A DNA stretch of 57,042 nt from Marinagarivorans sp. Its GTDB lineage: Bacteria > Pseudomonadota > Gammaproteobacteria > Pseudomonadales > Cellvibrionaceae. The notes under the pieces were generated by a model. It had not been told where the DNA came from, made no database searches, and saw only the letters and a program-made list of their open reading frames with translations. This document shows, piece after piece, positions 8,856 to 17,168 of this stretch. Position 1 is the first letter of the stretch. Each line of letters starts with the position of its first letter. The position numbers and the translations under genes are program-made. The DNA is taken from contig JANQJB010000111.1 of the NCBI GenBank assembly GCA_028281865.1, forward strand, positions 1 through 57,042, read 5' to 3'.

Positions 8856-8882
8856 AAGCTGGTGCGGTATTGGCACCAGCTT
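8856..8882 (+). other. Stable hairpin in the pntA upstream region
   Basis: A perfect 10-bp stem AAGCTGGTGC/GCACCAGCTT with a 7-nt loop is not followed by a T-run. It may be a leader structure or an operator; position alone does not decide. Confidence 0.45.
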
Positions 8883-9145
8883 GCAGCGCAAAGGAATTAC
8901 CTTTTATTTTCTCGTGGATTACTGTAATCACGCCGGTCGTGTATGAGGCGATTGTAAAGATAAGTCGTGGTTCTGCAAACGTTATCTCTCTCAACCTTTT
9001 GGCGATGGGGTGAGAATTAGTATTTGTTCTACTATCTAGGTAGCTGGAGAAGGCTCCGATTAGACCTAAAGCCGGGTTACTAGTGGATAGGCAGATACAA
9101 GATCAAACAAATACAACAACAAGTAATTATCTAGAGGTAGTGACC

Positions 9146-10699
9146 ATGAAGATAGCTGTACCAAAGGAAACCTTGGCTGGTGAGGCTCGCGTTGCTGCGA
9201 CACCGGAGAGTGTGAAGCGCCTTGTTACCTTGGGGTTTGAAGTTGATGTGCAGGCCGGCGCCGGGGCGCAGGCGAATTTTTTGGATAAGGACTATGCGGA
9301 CGCCGGTGCTTTCTTGGTTGAAGATGCTGAAAGCCTGCTTGGTGGCAGTGACATAGTGCTTAAGGTTTCAGCACCTACGGACGATGAGATTGGCTTAATA
9401 AAGGAGGGGGCTTGCCTCATTAGCTTTATTTCTCCTGCACAAAACGCGCCTTTGCTTGAAAAGCTCTCTAAAAAGAATATTACCTGTTTAGCCATTGATT
9501 GTGTTCCGCGCATTTCGCGTGCGCAAAAACTTGATGCTCTGAGTTCGATGGCGAATATCGCCGGCTATCGTGCGGTAATCGAAGCAGCACATAATTTTGG
9601 TCGTTTTTTTACCGGCCAGATTACCGCCGCGGGAAAAGTTCCTCCCGCCAAGGTATTGGTCATCGGCGCTGGTGTTGCCGGGCTTGCCGCCATTGGTACA
9701 GCAAAGAGTATGGGTGCAATAGTCCGTGCATTTGATACTCGACCGATTGTAAAAGAGCAGGTTGAATCGATGGGTGCAGAGTTCCTGCAAGTTGAAATAG
9801 AAGAAGACGGATCGGGTTCGGGTGGTTATGCCAAGGTGATGTCGAAGGCGTTTATTGACGCGGAGATGGCATTGTTCCGTGAGCAGGCACTGGATGTCGA
9901 TATCGTTATTACGACTGCTTTAATACCGGGCAAACCAGCACCTAAACTTTGGCTTGCCGACATGGTTGAAAGCATGAAAGAGGGTTCAGTGGTTGTTGAT
10001 CTTGCAGGAGAGCAAGGTGGTAATTGTGAGCTCACAGTGCCCGGCGAAAAGGCGGTAAAGCACGGCGTGACCATTATTGCTTACACGAATTTGCCCAGCC
10101 GAGCGCCTACACAAGCTTCTACTCTATATGCAACCAATCTTGCGCACTTGCTCACGGAACTGACCCCGGAAAAAGATGGGGTTATCGCGGTAAATTTCGA
10201 AGATGAGGTTATTCGTGGAGCGACTGTTACGCACGAAGGAGGCGTTACTTGGCCTCCGCCGAAAACAGAAGCTCCGCCGCCGCCACCTCCACCCAAGGAG
10301 GCAGAAATACAGAGTCAAGAACCTTCGAGCAGCGCGAGCGAAAAGAAGAAAACAAATCCGCAATCGATTGTTATTTTTTGGCTAATAGCGGGGGCGTTGT
10401 TGTTAGGTTTAGGACGAGTTGCGCCGCAGGATTTTATTTCGCACTTTACCGTTTTTGTGTTGGCCTGTTTTATTGGCTGGCAAGTTATTTGGAATGTCAC
10501 GCACGCGTTGCATACGCCGTTGATGAGTGTCACTAACGCAATTTCGGGTATCGTTGTTCTTGGAGCGTTGTTGCAGATATCGGGTTCGGGTTCGAGCATT
10601 GTCACGATCCTGGCGTTCATATCAGTTCTCGTCACAACGATTAACATTGCCGGTGGGTTTTTCGTCACACACCGCATGTTAAAAATGTTTCGTCGATAA
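9146..10699 (+). CDS. pntA: NAD(P) transhydrogenase subunit alpha
   Basis: A 517-aa subunit of the proton-translocating transhydrogenase, which drives NADPH formation from NADH with the proton gradient. Domain I carries [17 protein letters not shown] at the N-terminus and the NAD-binding [17 protein letters not shown] at about residues 170-186. A Pro-rich linker (run of seven Pro) precedes four C-terminal membrane helices. ATG 9146 is preferred over an in-frame GTG at 9083: AGAGG lies upstream and the protein then matches the usual PntA N-terminus and length (E. coli 510 aa). pntB follows after 11 bp. Confidence 0.96.
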   Translation: MKIAVPKETLAGEARVAATPESVKRLVTLGFEVDVQAGAGAQANFLDKDYADAGAFLVEDAESLLGGSDIVLKVSAPTDDEIGLIKEGACLISFISPAQNAPLLEKLSKKNITCLAIDCVPRISRAQKLDALSSMANIAGYRAVIEAAHNFGRFFTGQITAAGKVPPAKVLVIGAGVAGLAAIGTAKSMGAIVRAFDTRPIVKEQVESMGAEFLQVEIEEDGSGSGGYAKVMSKAFIDAEMALFREQALDVDIVITTALIPGKPAPKLWLADMVESMKEGSVVVDLAGEQGGNCELTVPGEKAVKHGVTIIAYTNLPSRAPTQASTLYATNLAHLLTELTPEKDGVIAVNFEDEVIRGATVTHEGGVTWPPPKTEAPPPPPPPKEAEIQSQEPSSSASEKKKTNPQSIVIFWLIAGALLLGLGRVAPQDFISHFTVFVLACFIGWQVIWNVTHALHTPLMSVTNAISGIVVLGALLQISGSGSSIVTILAFISVLVTTINIAGGFFVTHRMLKMFRR

Positions 10700-10710
10700 A
10701 GGGGGCTGTT

Positions 10711-12117
10711 ATGACTGGAATTATCTCCATGGCGTATTTGTTTGCAGCAGTCATGTTTATCTTGAGCTTGGGAGGTTTGAGCTCTCAGGAGTCAGCTAAG
10801 CGAGGCAATATCTATGGCATGACCGGCATGTTCGTCGCCATTGTTGCCACAGTATTGAGTGCTTATGTGCAAGCCTATGGTTTATTGCTGATTGCAATGA
10901 CGATTGGTGCGGCAATTGGGTTGGCGTTAGCGGTGCGTGTCGAAATGACGGCAATGCCGCAGCTTGTGGCAATGTTGCACAGCTTTGTTGGCTTAGCTGC
11001 GGTGTTTATTGCTTGGGGCGGGTATTTAGACCCGCGTGTGCAGCACGCCAGTCACGCGGCGATGGTGGTTCATAATGTTGAGTTGTATCTGGGTGTCTTT
11101 ATCGGCGCAATCACGTTTACCGGTTCCTTGGTTGCGTTTGGAAAACTGCAGGGAGTTGTTTCTGGTAAACCGCTGATGCTTCCTTTTCGTCATGGGCTGA
11201 ATGCACTAGCGATTATCGCAACGATAATTTTGGCAATTTTGTTTGTGCCGGTCGAACACAGTGAGGCGACAACGCTCTACTTACTTATTATGACCGGTAT
11301 TGCCTTGCTCGTTGGCATACACTTGGTTGCTGCCATCGGTGGTGCAGATATGCCGGTTGTTGTGTCGATGCTCAATAGTTACTCCGGTTGGGCAGCTGCG
11401 GCAACCGGTTTTATGCTCAGCAATGATTTATTAATTGTAACGGGTGCGCTGGTTGGCTCCTCTGGCGCAATATTAAGCTACATTATGTGCCGCGGTATGA
11501 ACCGATCTTTTATCAGTGTCATTATGGGTGGTTTTGGTACTGACGGTGGCGAGGTTGTTAGCGATGAAGGTGCGCCGCAAGGTGAAGCCACGGTCACTAA
11601 CTACGAAGAGGTCGCTTCAGAGTTAGCGCAGGCGAAGAGCGTTGTCATTACGCCAGGTTTTGGTATGGCAGTGGCTCATGCTCAGCAGGCGGTGAGTGAA
11701 TTGACCTCAATTTTGCGTAAAAATGGCGTTGAAGTGCGGTTCGGTATCCATCCTGTGGCAGGTCGATTACCCGGTCATATGAATGTGTTGCTGGCAGAAG
11801 CCAACGTGCCTTACGACATTGTATTGGAAATGGACGAGGTCAATCCCGACCTTCCAAACACTGATGTAGTGCTGGTTATCGGTGCCAACGATACGGTGAA
11901 CCCTGACGCTGTCGAAAAGCCAGGTTCGCCTATCTCTGGAATGCCGGTGTTAGAAGTCTGGAAAGCCAAGCGTGTTGTAGCATTAAAACGCTCAATGGCC
12001 TCGGGGTACGCTGGTGTGGCAAACCCGCTATTTGTAAAACAAAATACACGGATGTTATTCGGCGATGCAAAAGATAGCGTGCAAGAAGTTATAAAAAATT
12101 TGGAGTTTGAAAGCTGA
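10711..12117 (+). CDS. pntB: NAD(P) transhydrogenase subunit beta
   Basis: A 468-aa partner of PntA. The N-terminal half has about nine hydrophobic helices that form the proton channel. The C-terminal domain III binds NADP(H), with [40 protein letters not shown] and [11 protein letters not shown], all hallmarks of this family. An SD-like GGGGG lies just before the ATG, 11 bp after pntA, and the pair forms one operon ending in the hairpin at 12186. Length matches E. coli PntB (462 aa). Confidence 0.96.
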   Translation: MTGIISMAYLFAAVMFILSLGGLSSQESAKRGNIYGMTGMFVAIVATVLSAYVQAYGLLLIAMTIGAAIGLALAVRVEMTAMPQLVAMLHSFVGLAAVFIAWGGYLDPRVQHASHAAMVVHNVELYLGVFIGAITFTGSLVAFGKLQGVVSGKPLMLPFRHGLNALAIIATIILAILFVPVEHSEATTLYLLIMTGIALLVGIHLVAAIGGADMPVVVSMLNSYSGWAAAATGFMLSNDLLIVTGALVGSSGAILSYIMCRGMNRSFISVIMGGFGTDGGEVVSDEGAPQGEATVTNYEEVASELAQAKSVVITPGFGMAVAHAQQAVSELTSILRKNGVEVRFGIHPVAGRLPGHMNVLLAEANVPYDIVLEMDEVNPDLPNTDVVLVIGANDTVNPDAVEKPGSPISGMPVLEVWKAKRVVALKRSMASGYAGVANPLFVKQNTRMLFGDAKDSVQEVIKNLEFES

Positions 12118-12185
12118 GTACCTGGGTCAGGAATGCTGCTGAACTCATATGTTTGCGCTGAGTATTTTCGATTCTACGCTTGAAG

Positions 12186-12205
12186 AAAGCCGGGAAGGCT
12201 TTTTT
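12186..12205 (+). terminator. pntAB rho-independent terminator
   Basis: Stem AAAGCC/GGCTTT with loop GGGAA, followed directly by a run of Ts (12200-12205), 70 bp after the pntB stop. Confidence 0.8.
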
Positions 12206-12571
12206 CAGGATTGGCGACATAATGCGCTGCGCTTTTGTCGCTATACTATTTTCTCTATCTCATTATTTTATTTGCTCAAAAAAGAGTGTTCGAATACGAC
12301 CCCATCTATTTTATTTGACCATTTGCTTTTAACCGGAATCACCTTCATATCTGGCTTTTCCTTTGTGATTTGCAGCACGTTTTTGTTATTTGCTGTATGA
12401 ATATTAGCTATTTATCCCAGTCAACGAGTTTTTATGAATACTCGCTTATTTGTTCTGGGTCACGTTGAATAAAAAAAATCGCTGCATACCTGTGGAACTT
12501 TCGTATTCGTTACAAAGACTAAAGGTCCAGGTGTTAATTTGGCATTTTTGCAGTGAGAAAAATCACACCTT

Positions 12572-12615
12572 TATAAAATATAAATAAATAAGAATATATT
12601 TATTTATATTTTATA
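12572..12615. repeat. 19-bp perfect A/T inverted repeat upstream of dsbD
   Basis: TATAAAATATAAATAAATA at 12572-12590 is mirrored exactly at 12597-12615, with a 6-bp AGAATA centre. It is located 170 bp before dsbD. It could extrude as a cruciform, bind an AT-specific nucleoid protein, or be a regulatory site. Confidence 0.8.
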
Positions 12616-12784
12616 GGAATATAATTTGGTCATTTTATGATCAGATTGTGTTGCTTTTTAAAAATCCTTTGGGGATAATCGCTGCCCTTGTATGCCTTGT
12701 AAGCACGCATTTTCATTGTGACTCGCAGTTAGAGAAACTTGCTTTGCTCGCGAGTTCTAATCGAAGTATAGGTAGCTTGGTACT

Positions 12785-14605
12785 ATGAATATAATAAAAT
12801 TGTCGTTGTTTTTTTTATTGAGTTTAGCTTTCACACCCTCCTCTTTTGCTGAAGATGAATTTTTAAAAGTTGAAGAGGCCTTCATTATAGATGTTGTACC
12901 TGGCGACCCAGGTCATGTCCGTGTCCATTTTGAAATTGCTGACCACCATTATATGTATCGTGACCGCTTCAAGTTTAAAGCGGGCGATGAAAATACAACC
13001 GTAGGTCAACCGACATTCCCTCCCGCCGAAGAAAAGTATGACGAAGCCTTTGGCAAAACCATGTTTATCTATCACGACAGTCTGGATTTGCAGGTTCCGG
13101 TTTCTACAACCGCAGAAAAAGCCAATATTTCGATTCGCTGGCAAGGTTGCGCTGAAGCGGGGCTTTGCTATCCACCTGTCACAAAAAAGTTTGAAGTAGC
13201 AGTAGTTCCCGGTGATGGGAGTGCTCTAACGACTGCAGCCGCGAGTGAGGACGGCGCTGGCACATCTGAAGGCTCGGAAGATGGGGCCGTAGACGCTGAT
13301 GAAGAGGGCGGTGATTTATTCAGTAGATTGATTCTGGGCAATAAATTCATAATGTTCTTAGGGTTTTTTATCTTTGGAATCTTATTGGCATTAACGCCAT
13401 GTGTTTTGCCCATGGTGCCGATTCTATCAACCATCATCACAGGTCAAAGTGATCTTTCCACTAAAAAAGCATTCAGTTTATCGCTTGTTTATGTGCTGTT
13501 TATGGCCTTGACCTTTGCACTGGCGGGTGCAGCTGTTGGGGCTGCTGGCGCTACGGCAATGCAAAGTGCGCCGGTATTGGGTACCTTCTCTACAATTCTT
13601 GTGCTCTTATCGCTATCAATGTTTGGGCTCTATAAATTAGAGTTGCCCTCGGGTTTTCAAAATAAGCTGACGGCCTTCAGTAATAAACAAGAAGGTGGAA
13701 ATTACGTTGGTGTTGCGATTATGGGTGCCTTATCTGCTCTGATCGTTGGCCCTTGTGTTACGGCACCGGCAGCGGCGGCGTTAGTATTTATTGCCGACAC
13801 AGGTAACTTGGTGGTTGGGTTTTTTGCTCTGTTGGGCCTTGGACTCGGCATGGGCGTACCGATCCTAGCCTTTGGTACGGCAGCTGGTGGCTTGGTGCCT
13901 AAAGCTGGCATGTGGATGATTCGCGTTCAACATATCTTTGGTTTCATTATCTTGGGTATGGCCATTTATATCATTGACCGTGTGATGAACGATACCTTGG
14001 TGTTATTCCTTAGTGGCGGTTTGATGGTGGCCTTTGGTGTTTACTGTAACCCCTTCGATCACAACAGCGACAAAGAACCCGGTTGGCACACTACCTTTAA
14101 AGCACTTGGCTTGGTTTCACTGATCTGGGGTGTCTTGTGTATCTACGGAGCTGCTCAAGGTGGTGTCAGTTTGATGCAACCCATTAAGAGTTCGAGCGTT
14201 TTAGTGTCTGGAGGTGCTGCTGCACAAGCGGAAAAACTCAAGTTTGACTATGTGAAGAATACGGATGAGCTTGATGCCGCGCTGGCGAAAGCCAAAAGTG
14301 AAGGTAAGCCTGTGATGCTGGACTTTACCGCTGACTGGTGCACCTATTGCAAAGCCTATGAAACTAAAATTCTACCCAGCCCGGACGTTGCCGTTTATTT
14401 AAAGGAAATGGTGTTGTTGAAGGTTGATGTGACCGAGCTAAATGACGATCTAGATGCGATCAAACGCCGTTACAAAGTTGCAGCTCCACCGACTTTCGTG
14501 TTTTTTGATGCAAACGGCAAAGAGTTAAAAGCCGCTAAAATTGTAGGCTCCAAAAAACATAAAGAATTCTTGGATAACCTCAAGGCCAACGTGCTCAAGA
14601 TATAA
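12785..14605 (+). CDS. dsbD: Thiol:disulfide interchange protein DsbD
   Basis: A 606-aa inner-membrane protein that passes electrons from cytoplasmic thioredoxin to periplasmic thiol reductases and cytochrome c maturation. All three redox parts are seen: the periplasmic alpha domain with C122/C128 (GCAEAGLCYP), the eight-helix beta domain with LTPCVLP and VGPCVTAP, and the C-terminal thioredoxin-like gamma domain with WCTYC (C519, C522). A signal peptide covers residues 1-22. An acidic Gly/Ser/Glu linker joins alpha and beta (about 145-175). It is a single-gene unit with a good terminator. Supplying reductant for c-type haem attachment would be relevant to the CxxCH lipoproteins in this window. 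Confidence 0.95.
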   Translation: MNIIKLSLFFLLSLAFTPSSFAEDEFLKVEEAFIIDVVPGDPGHVRVHFEIADHHYMYRDRFKFKAGDENTTVGQPTFPPAEEKYDEAFGKTMFIYHDSLDLQVPVSTTAEKANISIRWQGCAEAGLCYPPVTKKFEVAVVPGDGSALTTAAASEDGAGTSEGSEDGAVDADEEGGDLFSRLILGNKFIMFLGFFIFGILLALTPCVLPMVPILSTIITGQSDLSTKKAFSLSLVYVLFMALTFALAGAAVGAAGATAMQSAPVLGTFSTILVLLSLSMFGLYKLELPSGFQNKLTAFSNKQEGGNYVGVAIMGALSALIVGPCVTAPAAAALVFIADTGNLVVGFFALLGLGLGMGVPILAFGTAAGGLVPKAGMWMIRVQHIFGFIILGMAIYIIDRVMNDTLVLFLSGGLMVAFGVYCNPFDHNSDKEPGWHTTFKALGLVSLIWGVLCIYGAAQGGVSLMQPIKSSSVLVSGGAAAQAEKLKFDYVKNTDELDAALAKAKSEGKPVMLDFTADWCTYCKAYETKILPSPDVAVYLKEMVLLKVDVTELNDDLDAIKRRYKVAAPPTFVFFDANGKELKAAKIVGSKKHKEFLDNLKANVLKI

Positions 14606-14621
14606 GCTGTCTAGAGCAAAT

Positions 14622-14659
14622 AAAAAGCCTCCGCCCTATATTAGGCCGGGGGCTTTTTT
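14622..14659 (+). terminator. dsbD rho-independent terminator
   Basis: AAAAAGCC pairs with GGCTTTTTT around a GC-rich inner stem (CCGCCC...GGCCGGGGG), ending in six Ts, 17 bp after the dsbD stop. Confidence 0.85.
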
Positions 14660-14705
14660 GTGCGCGTATTTAATCTAAGTGATTTTAAATATTATTTGGA
14701 AAATC

Positions 14706-14847
14706 ATTGCTGTCCCACAAATGCAGAGAGGCAGGGATTGGAGGTTGTTTTCAAGACCGTCGCGCGCGGGATTCGCGCGATCGAGCCTACAGGGACGTAT
14801 TAACGGCGTGTTTTGAAAACAACCTCCAATTCATGTCTCGGTGGTGG
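14706..14847. repeat. Long-hairpin dispersed repeat, copy 1 (short form)
   Basis: A 142-bp element. An 18-bp arm ATTGGAGGTTGTTTTCAA (14737-14754) is perfectly complementary to 14813-14830. Shared flanks ATTGCTGTCCCA on the left and ATTCATGTCTCGGTGGTGG on the right match the second copy at 43904-44109. Internal TCGCGCGATCGAGCCTACA is also shared. Compared with copy 2 it lacks about 60 bp of interior. No coding frame; a small non-autonomous element or an RNA-structural repeat is inferred. Confidence 0.8.
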
Positions 14848-14964
14848 TTAGTAGGAATATTTCGTTGTATTTATTAAATGTTTTGTTGATTGTGAAAAAA
14901 ATTTAGGGGACAGCGGTGTTGGAAAATATTGAGCCGCTCATCTTGCTTTGATCGGCAAGCAAAC

Positions 14965-15133
14965 TTAAATATTCCTTAAGCTGATGGCGATATATTGTGT
15001 TTGACCTTCACTAGATTTTTCAATTAATGTGAATTCGACTAAATGACCTTGCTTTTCGCTTCTACTTAAGGCCTTATGCTGTTCCTCGGGCCTTGCTTCT
15101 GGCTCAATTAGTAAGAATAAACTTTCATCATAA
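14965..15133 (-). pseudogene. Truncated gene, C-terminal 55 codons
   Basis: On the minus strand a frame reads YDESLFLLIEPEARPEEQ..., then a Leu/Glu/Lys/Gln-rich stretch ending YIAISLRNI and a TAA at 14965-14967. It has no start codon and its 5' side ends exactly at the boundary of the MITE-like element at 15134, where a stop immediately closes the frame. Composition and codon use look genuinely coding. The remnant suggests a gene whose front was lost; the family was not recognised. Confidence 0.45.
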
Positions 15134-15273
15134 GGGCACCTCTAAAAATGCACTTTTTGTCTGATTGCAGCTTCGGCCCCGTCCTCAAATCCTCATTTAC
15201 TCCAAGTAAACTGCGGTTCTCCGGGCGGTGCTTCCTTGCACTCAAACAAAAATTACTATTTTTAGAAGCACCC
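15134..15273. mobile_element. MITE-like element with terminal inverted repeats
   Basis: A 140-bp element bounded by GGGCACCTCTAAAAAT and ATTTTTAGAAGCACCC (13 of 16 complementary positions). The flanking ATAA at 15130-15133 and 15274-15277 looks like a 4-bp target-site duplication. The interior carries no open frame. Similar small elements starting GGGCACCTCTAAAAA are common between genes of marine gammaproteobacteria, from memory. It ends 26 bp before the sulfatase start. Confidence 0.6.
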
Positions 15274-15299
15274 ATAATTTAATTTTTAATGAGTGAACC

Positions 15300-16958
15300 A
15301 TGTTTCGAGTTTGTACAACCTTCTTAATTGCTGCACTACTATCGCTTACTGTTTTTGCAGATGAGCGCCCGAATATCGTCGTGGTGATGGTGGACGATAT
15401 GGGTTTTTCCGATATTGGCTCTTACGGCGGTGAAATACCGACACCCAATCTAGATAAGCTCGCCCATAATGGTGTGCGTTTTTCTCACTTTTACAATGCT
15501 GGCCGTTGTTATCCAACACGTGCGAGTTTGATGACAGGTTTGCACCCCCACCAAACAGGCATTGGTGGAGCAACCAATTCTCCTAAAGGCTTGGGCGGAG
15601 ACCATGGAGTTTTCGGTTACCGAGGTTATTTAAATCGCAACAGCGTAACGATCGGCGAGGTATTAAAAGATGCGGGTTATAACACCTATATGACCGGCAA
15701 ATGGCACTTGGGATACCACACTCCAGACCGTTGGCCTCTGCAGCGTGGCTTCGATAAATTTTACGGCATCATCGCTGGAGCATCAGCTTACTTTAAACCC
15801 AACGGTGGCCGTGGCTTGATGTTAAATAACGAACCCTTGCCAGTTCCAGGAGACGGTTACTACACGACGGATGCGTTCACTGATTATGCAATCAAATTTG
15901 TGGAAGAACAGAAGAACGATGACCCGTTTTTCCTTTACGTCGCCTATACAGCTCCCCATTGGCCATTGCATGCAAAAGAGGAAGACATCCAAAAGTTTGT
16001 TGGCAAGTACAAAAAAATTGGTTGGGATAAATTGCGTACTAAGCGCCTCGCCAAACAAAAGAAAGAAGGGCTTTTTGATAAAAAGCAAAAGCTCAGTCCA
16101 CGCGATGGTGGTGCGCGAGCATGGAAAGAGTTAACTGACAAAGAAAAAGATCGCGTCGACTATCGCATGGCAGTGTATGCAGCTCAGATGTATTCCGTCG
16201 ACTACAATGTTGGCAAATTAATCGATTCGCTTAAAAAGCAGGGTAAGTTTGATAATACGGTTATTCTGTTTCTCTCAGATAATGGCGGCTGTGCTGAGAT
16301 GTATGATGATCTCGGCAGTAAGGAAGACGCAAAAATTCACGACGAATATTTCTCTGGAGCGGTCTCATATGGGCAGGGATGGGCCAACGCTTCTAATACA
16401 CCATTTCGCCGCTTTAAGGTTTGGCAAAACGAAGGGGGCATCTCCACACCGTTGATTGTTCATTGGCCGAAAGGCATTAAGAAAATGAAAAATAAATGGA
16501 TTCGCACCCCCGCCTACCTTCCAGATTTTATGCCTACCTTTGTTGAGTTAGCCGGTGCAAAGTACCCAGAGAAACGCAATGGCTATCAAATCACGCCAGT
16601 GGAAGGTGATAGTCTTGTTACGGCTTTAAAAACAGGAGAGCACGTGCAGCATACCTGGATGTTTTGGGAGCATATGCGTCATCGTGCGGTTCGTTTCGGT
16701 AAGTGGAAAGGCGTTTGGGAGCGAGAGTTAGGCAAGTGGCAGCTTTTTGATATCGACAACGATCGCAACGAAATGATTGATTTAGCGCAGAAGGAGCCTG
16801 AATTGTTGAAGAAAATGACAGATAAGTGGGAAGAGTGGGCCTATCGTGCACACGTTTGGCCGAAGCCCACAAAAAAAATCGCTGATGGTATCAGTGCGCC
16901 GAAAGTACCTTGGCCGGCCTTTCAGAAGGCGAGGGGCAAGGGTGTCGAGCTTCATTAA
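15300..16958 (+). CDS. Secreted sulfatase (type I, formylglycine-dependent)
   Basis: A 552-aa exported sulfatase with signal peptide 1-20 (cleaved after VFA). Metal-binding DD occurs at 32-33, and the formylglycine signature CYPTRASLMTG begins at C70 (CxPxR form). KWHLGYH, TAPHWPLHA and FLSDNGG supply further active-site residues. The Cys-type motif requires an anaerobic or FGE-type maturation enzyme encoded elsewhere. The substrate is unknown; sulfated algal polysaccharide is a reasonable inference given the glycan genes in the window. It has its own terminator and is not in the operon that follows. Confidence 0.92.
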   Translation: MFRVCTTFLIAALLSLTVFADERPNIVVVMVDDMGFSDIGSYGGEIPTPNLDKLAHNGVRFSHFYNAGRCYPTRASLMTGLHPHQTGIGGATNSPKGLGGDHGVFGYRGYLNRNSVTIGEVLKDAGYNTYMTGKWHLGYHTPDRWPLQRGFDKFYGIIAGASAYFKPNGGRGLMLNNEPLPVPGDGYYTTDAFTDYAIKFVEEQKNDDPFFLYVAYTAPHWPLHAKEEDIQKFVGKYKKIGWDKLRTKRLAKQKKEGLFDKKQKLSPRDGGARAWKELTDKEKDRVDYRMAVYAAQMYSVDYNVGKLIDSLKKQGKFDNTVILFLSDNGGCAEMYDDLGSKEDAKIHDEYFSGAVSYGQGWANASNTPFRRFKVWQNEGGISTPLIVHWPKGIKKMKNKWIRTPAYLPDFMPTFVELAGAKYPEKRNGYQITPVEGDSLVTALKTGEHVQHTWMFWEHMRHRAVRFGKWKGVWERELGKWQLFDIDNDRNEMIDLAQKEPELLKKMTDKWEEWAYRAHVWPKPTKKIADGISAPKVPWPAFQKARGKGVELH

Positions 16959-16984
16959 TAGGTTAGTTTTGTTGAGTTAAATAG

Positions 16985-17011
16985 AAAGGTCGCATTAGCG
17001 GCCTTTTTTTA
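16985..17011 (+). terminator. Sulfatase terminator
   Basis: Stem AAAGGTCGC/GCGGCCTTT with an ATTA loop, then a run of Ts, 26 bp after the sulfatase stop. Confidence 0.8.
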
Positions 17012-17168
17012 TTAGTTCTATTCTATCTTTTGACCCAATGGGACAGATGCAACCTAAAAGAAACCGTGCGTGGCTCGTGTTTTTCATCAATGGTTCAGTT
17101 TATTCTTTCTATTCTGAGGAAAGTTTGACATCTTTAAAGCAACCTTTGATCAATAAAGTACAAACTCT

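Larger units (their letters stand above)
8561..9145. promoter_or_regulatory. Divergent regulatory gap, GDPD/pntA
   Basis: No gene was seen in these 585 bp. They hold AT-rich promoter-like sequence for the minus-strand phosphodiesterase, a LacI-family-like site (8790-8803) and a stable hairpin (8856-8882), the last two upstream of pntA. Confidence 0.5.
12118..12784. other. Intergenic stretch between pntB and dsbD
   Basis: It holds the pntB terminator and a 19-bp perfect A/T inverted repeat. An 83-codon open frame at 12149-12400 contains the terminator inside its first codons and shows no recognisable family, so it is not called as a gene. The last 150 bp should contain the dsbD promoter. Confidence 0.5.

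Noticed and set aside
10203-10536. Overlapping small frames inside pntA
   Set aside because: Frame shadows of the proline-rich linker and membrane region of PntA.
12149-12400. 83-codon frame after pntB
   Set aside because: Contains the pntAB terminator near its start, no recognised family and no clear ribosome site.
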